A stretch of 64,000 bases of DNA from Streptomyces sp. NBRC 110035. GTDB taxonomy: Bacteria; Actinomycetota; Actinomycetes; Streptomycetales; Streptomycetaceae. Position 1 is the first letter of the stretch. Each line of letters begins with the position of its first letter. The DNA is taken from contig NZ_BBNN01000026.1 of NCBI RefSeq assembly GCF_000829695.1, forward strand, positions 1 to 64,000, written 5' to 3'. Below, in pieces: positions 57,943-64,000 of the stretch. Position numbers and translations under genes: made by a program. Under the pieces are notes generated by a model, which saw only the letters and a program-made list of their open reading frames with translations, did not search any database and had not been told where the DNA came from.

Positions 57943-58134
57943 TCAGTCGTCGAAGTGGGTTTTGGAGCCCGCGGTGGACGTCGTGGTGCCCACCTCTCGC
58001 AACAGTGCGTGATCGCAGGCCGCCACCCGTCCGTCGGCGAGAACGTTCAACTGCAGTCCGGAGTCGTACGCATACGGAGTGGTTACGGCCAACTCCGGTG
58101 CCGGACGTGCGTAGTTGAGCGCGAACGGTTGCAT
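57943..58134 (-). CDS. tgmA: graspetide precursor peptide
   Basis: 63 residues. Leader 'MQPFALNYARPAPELAVTTP' and 'YAYDSGLQLNVLADGRVAAC' match the ATP-grasp-targeted RiPP precursor family. The C-terminal core 'TTTSTAGSKTHFDD' has five Thr/Ser donors and a terminal Asp-Asp pair suited to omega-ester cross-links. GAGGGAG lies just upstream of ATG 58134. It is directly followed by tgmB. Many relatives have a third gene, a PIMT-like methyltransferase; none is found beside this pair. Confidence 0.92.
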   Translation of the reverse strand: MQPFALNYARPAPELAVTTPYAYDSGLQLNVLADGRVAACDHALLREVGTTTSTAGSKTHFDD

Positions 58135-58254
58135 CGTCTCTCCCTCGTCGGTGCTGCGCCGGCCAGGCGACTGCCCACTGCGCACAGCCGCTTGGTCCGC
58201 CGACTTGTTTCGGCTTCCAGAGACTTATACGAATCGAACGGGTGGTTGGTTTCC

Positions 58255-58572
58255 TCACGGAGCGTAGTCATCGGCGGGTTCGCGATCCGGTCGCCGGGAC
58301 GTCGCTCCGGGGGAACCCGCACCGAGGGAACCGCGCATCGAGCGCAACGCGAGCAGCAGCACGCCGACGTCGTCCAGGTACACCGGGTCGGGCAACAGGT
58401 CGGCCGGCAGGACGAGGTAGAGGACCGCGCCCCAGAACACCCAGCGCGGGCCCGTGGGCAGACCGGCGCGCCGCAGCTCGCGCCGGGTGCGCACCAGCCG
58501 CACCGCGACGGCCACGGCGCAGGCCAGCACGGCGGCCGCGGCCACGACGAGTACCACGGTGGTGGTGTCCAC
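58255..58572 (-). CDS. DUF1232 (YkvA-like) membrane protein
   Basis: 105 residues. N-terminal helix (about 5-25, 'VVLVVAAAAVLACAVAVAVR'), then the DUF1232 core 'WVFWGAVLYLVLPADLLPDP' and 'VYLDDVGVLLLALRSMRG', with the conserved P-x-D-L-x-P-D and D-D pattern. Tail hydrophilic. GTG 58572. Single gene upstream of tgmA, same strand; a 120-base gap makes co-transcription uncertain. Confidence 0.85.
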   Translation of the reverse strand: MDTTTVVLVVAAAAVLACAVAVAVRLVRTRRELRRAGLPTGPRWVFWGAVLYLVLPADLLPDPVYLDDVGVLLLALRSMRGSLGAGSPGATSRRPDREPADDYAP

Positions 58573-58798
58573 GGGATGTCCTCCTCACGATGCGACGGGA
58601 GACAGGTCTCTCCCTCTGGATGCCCGGGAACGGCTCCGGTATGGCTCCCGCGGGAGCCGTCGAGGTGGCGCAGGTCATACCGGTGGCCCAGCCGAGTGGC
58701 CGTGCCGGGCGCGGGCGCCTAGTAATGGTCCACGTAACGTCGCTCTTCGTACGCTCGGGGGCGGGGAGCGGCCTGAGTCTTCCTTCATGGAGCCGAGC

Positions 58799-60115
58799 AT
58801 GACCACCTGTTCATCGACACCTCCGTCGAGTACTTCGAGTCCCTCGGACAGCTCGACCGTCCCGACTGCCTCCGAGATAACCGGCGGGACGGACGTGGTC
58901 CTCCCGCCGGAGCCACCCCCCGCGCCCCCTCCGGCCGCCGGGACGGTTCACGGCACCGGCGGACTGCGTGTGGACAGGGACTCGGCCCAGCCGCTGCGCC
59001 CCGACGAGGAGCAGGGGCGGCAGCGGTACGGCGATCCCGTGGGCAACCTGGTGTACGCGGCGGTGTCGGACCGCCCCCTGGACGAGGTCGCCGGCCTCAT
59101 CACGTCGCTGGCCCGTTCACCCGAACACACGCAGGCCGTGGTCGACGTCCTGCGGGCCATCGGGGTGAGCCGCTCCGTGGAGGACGTGGCCCGTCTGGTC
59201 GTCCTGCTGACCCGGCCGCCCCACGACGCCGACAGCGCGGACGAGGTGATCCGGGCCGCGGCAGCACACCGCCCGGTGGAGGACGTGACCCGGTTGGTGG
59301 CACTGCTGCACAGCGAGCAGCTGGCCCCCCACTGCCGTGAGGAGGCGCTGCGGACCGCCGCCTCCGGCCGCTCCGTCGAGGAACTGATCGAGCTGATAGA
59401 CCGTCTGGCCGCGCAGCCCCCACCGGGCCCCGCCGGCCGCCCCACGCCCGAACCGTCCTGGTACGAGGACGAGCGGGGAGACCCGGCCGGCCTGTACGCA
59501 ACCCGGAACGGGGCCGAGGACGCCGAGGGGGACCGGCGCGGGCAGGAACCCGGGGGCGTCCTGGACGACGGGCTCCCGGCGCGACCGGGGGCGGACCTTC
59601 CTCCCCCGTACCGCGGCGCACGGGGTGCGGCGGCCCTGCACTCGCGGCGGAGGATCCGGAGCTCCCGCCACCGGGCGCAGGCGCAGGCCGTCCGGTCCGT
59701 GACCTGGTCGAGCTGGTCCGCCGTGGTGGCCCTCGCCGTGTGCGCGGTGGTCCACTTCCCGCTCCGCGGTGACGGTTCCGCCCTGGTCCCGCACGCTCTC
59801 GCGGTCGGCCTGCCGGTGCTCTGCACGGTGCTGGCCCTGATCCTGGTCGTACGCCCCGGCGTACTCGTCCTGGCGGCGGCGGTCGCGCTGCCGGCCGCCC
59901 TGGCCGGAGCCCATGCCTGCGGCGGTTCCTTCCCGTTTGCCGCCCTGTCCCGGGCCGTCGGCCTCGCACTCGCCCCCCAGTGGCTCGCCGGCTCGGCGGC
60001 CGTCGTCGCCGCGCTCCTGGCGCTGACGGCCCTGGCCGTCCGGGTGGCGTCCCCGTTCCCCGGGAGGCACTGGGCGGTGTGGCCGGAACCCGGCACACCC
60101 CGGATGCCGGACTGA
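58799..60115 (+). CDS. membrane protein with cytoplasmic helical repeats
   Basis: 438 residues. Ser/Thr/Pro-rich N-terminus, then four related helical repeats (about 85-205), each with a pattern like (R)-x-V/L-(E/D)-E/D-V/L-x-x-L-x-x-L: 'RPLDEVAGLITSLA', 'RSVEDVARLVVLLT', 'RPVEDVTRLVALLH', 'RSVEELIELIDRLA'. A charged linker leads to four membrane helices (about 305-420). ATG 58799 has GGAG 7 bases upstream; ATG 58787 is in frame. No named family. The repeats may form a protein-binding superhelix facing the cytoplasm. Confidence 0.75.
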   Translation: MTTCSSTPPSSTSSPSDSSTVPTASEITGGTDVVLPPEPPPAPPPAAGTVHGTGGLRVDRDSAQPLRPDEEQGRQRYGDPVGNLVYAAVSDRPLDEVAGLITSLARSPEHTQAVVDVLRAIGVSRSVEDVARLVVLLTRPPHDADSADEVIRAAAAHRPVEDVTRLVALLHSEQLAPHCREEALRTAASGRSVEELIELIDRLAAQPPPGPAGRPTPEPSWYEDERGDPAGLYATRNGAEDAEGDRRGQEPGGVLDDGLPARPGADLPPPYRGARGAAALHSRRRIRSSRHRAQAQAVRSVTWSSWSAVVALAVCAVVHFPLRGDGSALVPHALAVGLPVLCTVLALILVVRPGVLVLAAAVALPAALAGAHACGGSFPFAALSRAVGLALAPQWLAGSAAVVAALLALTALAVRVASPFPGRHWAVWPEPGTPRMPD

Positions 60116-60209
60116 CCGCCGTACGGTCCGGGTACGTTGCCCGGAAGCGCGGCCGGCTCCCAGAGGCCCGGCCCTCGGCCGTCCGGCACGGTCCGCCGGG
60201 CAGGACGCA

Positions 60210-61406
60210 CTACGGACCGGAAGTCGTCGACCGCGCGTCGGCGGCGGACGGAGCCTGAGGCTCCTCCCCGGAGGGCGACGGACGGCGTGTCCTGGGGCCG
60301 AACCTCAGGCGCTCGAACGCACGGGTCAGCTGCAGCATCGGGGACGCAGCCGGGGTGCCGGCCGGCAGCGCCCGGACGGCCGAGCCCCCGGCGGCCTCCC
60401 GGTACGCGGCCAGCGCTTCGTGGGCACTCTCGGCGGCCTCCCGGTACAGGTCGCGGGACGTGGTCATGGCCTCCAGCGCGTCGGTGTACAGAGCGACCAG
60501 CCGGCGCTCCCGGGCGAGCTCCTCCTCCAGGTTCAGCAGACGCCAGTCCTCCCGCAGCGCGCTCAGCGCAGCCTCGGCGCCGTCCGGCAGCGCACGCGGC
60601 AGGGCCGCGAACCGGGTCACCGCATCGACGAGACCGGCCGGCGGGGTGCCGTCCAGGAAGACCGCGCGCACCGAGAACTCCCCGGCGTCGTAGCCGTCCG
60701 GGACCGGGCTGCCGGGCAGGACCACCGCACCACCGCGCGGCACCTCGACGCCGCAGTCGCGCAGCGCCCAGTTCACGACCCGCAGCTGGTGCGGCGCGGC
60801 CCGGTGTTCCACCACACGGTGTCGCAGGCCCGGCGGCAGCCAGTGCGCGAGCGGCACCCGGCCGCGGTCGTCCGTGGTCATCGCCTCGTGGACGACGACG
60901 TGGATGTTCCACCCGCTCCCGCTCCGCGCACAGTCGCGCATCAGCCGCCGTACGGCCTTGTCGTCCTCGGGGAGCGGACTGATCTCCCCCAGCCGCAGTC
61001 CCGTGGCCGCGTCGTGGTTCCAGCCCGGGTCCGGTTCGTCCACGGGCCAGAACATGCCGGTGGGGGAGGGCCACAGGTGGTCCCACCGTCGTTCGGCCTC
61101 GGCGACCAGGACCCACGGCTGACTCTCGCCGGTAGCGGGCCCGATGCTCAGCCGGGCTCGCACGGTCACCGCGCCGGCGACCCGGAGACGGGCCTGGAAG
61201 ACCAGGTCCGGCGCGTCACCCCGCGGCTCCGGCCCTGCCTCGGGCGGTTCTCCGGGCAGTTCGAGGAACGAGTCGATGCCCCCGCCGTCCTCCAGACGGC
61301 GCAGGGTGCGCCGGAGTACGTCGTGGGCGGAGCTCCCGGTGTGCCGGCCGGCGGTCAGCCAGACGGAGGGCGGGATCACGGGGCGGGCTGTGCGTGAGGT
61401 CGGCAT
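60210..61406 (-). CDS. hypothetical protein with C-terminal coiled region
   Basis: 398 residues, not recognised. The first 200 residues are alpha/beta and Trp-rich ('ERRWDHLWPSPTGMFWPVDE'); 'NIHVVVHEAMTTDDRGRVPL' and 'LRVVNWALRDCGVEVPRGG' follow. The C-terminal 120 residues are long charged helices ('LREDWRLLNLEEELARERRL', 'REAAESAHEALAAYREAAGG'), likely coiled coil. No signal peptide or membrane helix. Start uncertain: ATG 61406 is chosen, but a GTG at 61475 would add 23 Pro-rich residues. Confidence 0.7.
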   Translation of the reverse strand: MPTSRTARPVIPPSVWLTAGRHTGSSAHDVLRRTLRRLEDGGGIDSFLELPGEPPEAGPEPRGDAPDLVFQARLRVAGAVTVRARLSIGPATGESQPWVLVAEAERRWDHLWPSPTGMFWPVDEPDPGWNHDAATGLRLGEISPLPEDDKAVRRLMRDCARSGSGWNIHVVVHEAMTTDDRGRVPLAHWLPPGLRHRVVEHRAAPHQLRVVNWALRDCGVEVPRGGAVVLPGSPVPDGYDAGEFSVRAVFLDGTPPAGLVDAVTRFAALPRALPDGAEAALSALREDWRLLNLEEELARERRLVALYTDALEAMTTSRDLYREAAESAHEALAAYREAAGGSAVRALPAGTPAASPMLQLTRAFERLRFGPRTRRPSPSGEEPQAPSAADARSTTSGP

Positions 61407-61910
61407 GGGTCCAGGGGGGAACGGGGGCACGTGCTTCCTGCCATTGTCGTCGCTGTCGGGCGGAGGGGCCGACACGAGTGGTCCGCCGGGCGGCGTTTCC
61501 CGTCACCGCCACCCGTGTGGCGGGGCTGTCACGTGTCGTCCGGCAGCGCTCTGCGCGCAGGTGTGTGCCGCGCACGGGGTGTGCGGAGCGCACACGTGGT
61601 GGGGCCCCGTCACCCGTGGTCGCGACGGTACCCCGTGACCACAACGGGTTCCCGCGAGCAGGGCCGGCCCACCGTCCGCCAGGGGAAGGCCCTGCCCGCG
61701 CCCTGTCGCGCCGGGACCCCTCCCGGCGCGACTGCGGGACCTCTTCCGGCGACCGTGCCGAACCTCGGAAAAGCGCCGACCCTACCAGCGCCGAGAGGGC
61801 CGTGTCGCATATTCCAAGGGAAAACGCCAAAGCCCTCACCTCGATCGAGCACGCAGCGTAGCTTCGACGTCACGTTCGCGGTACAGCCGTGCGATGGAGG
61901 GGGATCCGGC
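61407..61910. other. divergent regulatory region, 504 bases
   Basis: Between the coiled-region protein (-) and the roadblock-like operon (+). It should contain promoters for both. No gene with proper codon use. The part around 61796-61880 is less G+C-rich and is the likeliest promoter of the + strand operon. Confidence 0.4.
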
Positions 61911-62315
61911 GTGCCCGGAATCGACGAGAGTCTGCTGGAAGCCATGCGACTGCCCGGTGCGCGAGGAGCGCTGGTGGCCGACTGGATCAGTGGACTCGCG
62001 CTGGGCGCGGTGGGCGAGGCGCCGGGCGACGACTCGGAGGCCACGGCGGCGGAGACCGCCGAACTCGCCCGCCTCGCCATGGAGAGCGGCACGCTCGCAC
62101 CGGCCGACGGCAGGGCGTCCGTCCTGTCGGGAGAGGAAGCACCGGTCCAGGACCTGATCCTCACCACCGTCGACGCCTACCACCTGCTCCGGTTCGTGAT
62201 CACGACCTTCGACAGCACCGTGTTCCTGTACCTGTGGCTCGACCGCAGTGAAGGCAACCTTGCCCTCGCACGCATCCGGCTGGCCGAGATGGCGGACCGG
62301 CTGGTGCTCGGATGA
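61911..62315 (+). CDS. roadblock/LC7-like small protein
   Basis: 134 residues. Core pattern 'GARGALVADWISGLALGAVG', a helical insert with 'TAAETAELARLAMESG', then 'EAPVQDLILTTVDAYHLLRF' and 'TTFDSTVFLYLWLDRSEGNL'. This parallels the protein at 63726 ('ALVDYTSGMALGMIG' and 'EIEDILITLDSQYHLIRLI'), so the two are paralogues of the roadblock/longin-like fold often paired with small GTPases. GTG 61911 has GGAGG 10 bases upstream. Its stop overlaps the next ATG (ATGA). Confidence 0.75.
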   Translation: MPGIDESLLEAMRLPGARGALVADWISGLALGAVGEAPGDDSEATAAETAELARLAMESGTLAPADGRASVLSGEEAPVQDLILTTVDAYHLLRFVITTFDSTVFLYLWLDRSEGNLALARIRLAEMADRLVLG

Positions 62316-63091
62316 CCACCGCGGCAGCCGCCCACGGATCGGCGCCCGTCATGCTCGGCAGCCTCGCTGCCGACCGCGCCACCGGCGCCCTCTCCACCGA
62401 GTCCGGGGTCTTCTACCTGGCCGCGGGACACGTCGTCCACGTCGAATCCGCGTACAGCCCCGACCTCGGCGATCTGCTCACCCGCAGCGGCGCGCTCCCC
62501 GCCGACGGCTGGTGGGAGGCGGTCGAGCGGGCTGGCGCCCGCCACCGCGTCGGCCGCCAGCTCGTGGACAGCGGCCGGCTCACCGCCGGCGCGCTGGAGC
62601 TGTGCCACCTGGGCGCGCTCTTCGACGCCGCGTACTTCGCGCTCGCCCGGGACACCGCCGCGCTCCGCTTCAGGCCCGAGGCCGCCCACTGGTTCGGGGC
62701 GGTCCGCCCCGTCCCGGTGACAAGCGTGCTGCGTGAGTCGCGGCGCCGCCGTGACCTGCTGGACCGCATCTGGCCCGATCCCGCCGTGGACACCGCCCCG
62801 CTCACCCGCGCACCCGGCGCAGACCGGGCGGACCTGCCGCCCCGTCGCGGCCGGACCCTCGCCCGGGTCGACGGCACCAGCACCGCCGCGCAGATCGCCT
62901 CGGCCCTCGCGTGCCGCACCTTCCACACCCTCGTCGAGCTGCGCCGCCTGGCCGCCGACGGACTGATCACCCCCGCGCCGCCTCCGCCGGTCGCCTCCGT
63001 CCGTCCGGGCACCGGCGCATCCGGCGACGCGTGGGACGAGCCCGACACAGCACTGCTGCGACGGCTCCTGGACGCCTTGGAGGCCCTGTGA
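62312..63091 (+). CDS. DUF4388-like regulator protein
   Basis: 259 residues. The N-terminal half resembles the DUF4388/PATAN domain: 'GALSTESGVFYLAAGHVVHV', 'YSPDLGDLLTRSGALPADGW' and 'RVGRQLVDSGRLTAGALELC'. The C-terminal part has a winged-helix-like segment 'TLARVDGTSTAAQIASALAC' and 'VELRRLAADGLITPA'. Similar proteins occur with roadblock and GTPase genes in bacterial polarity and signalling loci. ATGA overlap with the upstream gene couples translation. Confidence 0.75.
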   Translation: MTTAAAAHGSAPVMLGSLAADRATGALSTESGVFYLAAGHVVHVESAYSPDLGDLLTRSGALPADGWWEAVERAGARHRVGRQLVDSGRLTAGALELCHLGALFDAAYFALARDTAALRFRPEAAHWFGAVRPVPVTSVLRESRRRRDLLDRIWPDPAVDTAPLTRAPGADRADLPPRRGRTLARVDGTSTAAQIASALACRTFHTLVELRRLAADGLITPAPPPPVASVRPGTGASGDAWDEPDTALLRRLLDALEAL

Positions 63092-63129
63092 TCCGCGCGC
63101 GTCGGCAGCGTGCCGAAAGGAGACTGCTC

Positions 63130-63639
63130 ATGGCCGTCGAGACCGACGTGCTGGACGAACTGCGTCGGCTCCGTACCCGAATCCCCCGGCTGGCGGGATC
63201 GCTCGCGGCCACCGTCGACGGACTCGTCCTCGCCCACGACGTGCCCGACACCGAACCGGAGGGGCTGGCCGCGCTCACCGCCGCCGCTCTCGGTGTCGCG
63301 TACCGCATGACGGATGCCGCCGCCCGCGGCGAGTTCCGCGAACTGCTGGTGCGCGGCACCCGGGGATACGTGGCGACCTACGCCGTCGGAAGCACCGCCG
63401 TGCTCACCCTGCTCGCCGACGACCGGGTCAACGTGGGCCGGCTGCATCTGGAGGGCAGGCACAGCGGTGCCCGGATCGCGGAGCTGATCGACACCCGCGT
63501 CGGTCCGGGCGGGGGCAGGCACGCGGAGCGTGCGGCGCTCGACGCGCCGCCCCCGGACGCCGACCGCCGGATCGGCACCCTCCCGGTGCGCACCCCGCAG
63601 CGGCCCGCACACCGGCCCCGGCCCCAGCACGGCGGCTGA
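63130..63639 (+). CDS. roadblock/LC7 domain protein
   Basis: 169 residues. Roadblock-type order: helix 'VLDELRRLRTRIPRLAGSLA', strand 'ATVDGLVLAHDVPD', helix 'GLAALTAAALGVAYRMTDAA', strands 'RGYVATYAVGSTAVLTLLAD' and 'VNVGRLHLEGRHSGARIAEL'. A disordered Arg/Pro-rich tail of about 45 residues follows. In conservon-type and MglA systems such proteins act as GTPase regulators. AAAGGAG lies 8 bases before ATG 63130. 38 bases after the DUF4388-like gene, same operon. Confidence 0.85.
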   Translation: MAVETDVLDELRRLRTRIPRLAGSLAATVDGLVLAHDVPDTEPEGLAALTAAALGVAYRMTDAAARGEFRELLVRGTRGYVATYAVGSTAVLTLLADDRVNVGRLHLEGRHSGARIAELIDTRVGPGGGRHAERAALDAPPPDADRRIGTLPVRTPQRPAHRPRPQHGG

Positions 63640-63725
63640 ACACCGGCTTCTTCCCCTCGGCCGGCCGCCGTGACGCGACCTGGCAGCCGGCCGGACCAAC
63701 CATCACGATCGAAAGGACACCTCTC

Positions 63726-64000
63726 ATGGCCAACACCGAGACCTCGCTCAAGGACTGCCTCAGCTCCATCGACGGTGCCACGGCCGCCGCGCTCGTCGAC
63801 TACACCAGCGGCATGGCGCTCGGCATGATCGGCGGCGGCAAGGACTTCAACCTGGAGGTCGCCGCCGCGGGCAACACCGACGTCGTGCGCTCGAAACTGC
63901 GCACCATGGAACTCCTGGGGCTGAAGGAAGAGATCGAGGACATCCTGATCACCCTGGACAGCCAGTACCACCTGATCCGCCTGATCAAGGGGCGCGGCGG
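63726..64000 (+). CDS. roadblock/LC7-like protein, cut by window edge
   Basis: First 91 residues only; the frame is still open at base 64000. 'TSLKDCLSSIDGATAAALVD', 'YTSGMALGMIGGGKDFNLEV', 'DVVRSKLRTMELLGLKEEIE' and 'DILITLDSQYHLIRLIKG'. Paralogous to the protein at 61911-62315. GAAAGGA lies 10 bases before ATG 63726. Fourth gene of the operon; what follows is outside the window. Confidence 0.8.
   Translation, partial: MANTETSLKDCLSSIDGATAAALVDYTSGMALGMIGGGKDFNLEVAAAGNTDVVRSKLRTMELLGLKEEIEDILITLDSQYHLIRLIKGRG

Overview
The window is high-GC actinobacterial DNA. Strong third-position G+C, GGAGG-type ribosome binding sites, GTG/TTG starts, a CebR-type operator, a Streptomyces subtilisin inhibitor (SSI), streptogrisin-like proteases and a mycothiol-dependent dehydrogenase all point to a Streptomyces chromosome. 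No rRNA, tRNA, CRISPR array or phage module was seen.

Layout. 1-0.5 kb: 3' remnant of an IS1182-type transposase. 0.5-12.7 kb: housekeeping genes (DUF4235, F420-type nitroreductase, flavoprotein), then two paralogous fusion proteins (sigma-like domain, zinc anti-sigma motif, membrane segment, ricin lectin) at 2989-4890 and 11052-12695. Between the two lie a PAS-GAF-PP2C-ATPase phosphatase, a GH9 cellulase under a perfect CebR palindrome, and an antitoxin/Fic-like pair. 12.7-15.6 kb: a decay zone with a frameshifted FMN hydroxy-acid dehydrogenase carrying a perfect 50-bp palindrome and a truncated peptide-exporter ATPase relic; an intact SSI gene sits between them. 16-20 kb: secreted S1 protease and a second phosphatase. 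20.4-26.7 kb: dTDP-rhamnose genes rmlA-rmlB-rmlD plus a methyltransferase on the + strand, converging on rmlC plus a GT2 glycosyltransferase on the - strand.

27-35 kb: a compact minus-strand operon for a molybdenum hydroxylase, transcribed S-L-M, then MoxR ATPase, VWA protein, XdhC and CoxG. Its order and active-site loop are those of form II CO-dehydrogenase-like enzymes. 35-40.6 kb: SnoaL-like protein, ABC exporter, mycothiol-dependent formaldehyde dehydrogenase with its MBL hydrolase, and an SDR. 41-50.4 kb: mixed genes, including an S1 protease with a C-terminal membrane anchor, an ATP-grasp enzyme, a peptidoglycan-binding membrane protein, a RpiR regulator next to a P-loop kinase, a HAD phosphatase and a polytopic GT-C-like protein. 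50.9-56.5 kb: GH64 glucanase with a LacI-type operator, ABC exporter, DUF5133 and a GlxA regulator. 56.9-58.1 kb: a graspetide pair (precursor tgmA, ATP-grasp ligase tgmB) with no methyltransferase. 61.9-64 kb: start of an operon of small roadblock-like proteins and a DUF4388-type protein, running off the right edge.

The most unusual items are the lectin-bearing sigma-like membrane proteins around a cellulase, the 50-bp palindrome in a decayed gene, the His-P1 SSI, the methyltransferase-less graspetide pair and the roadblock-protein operon.
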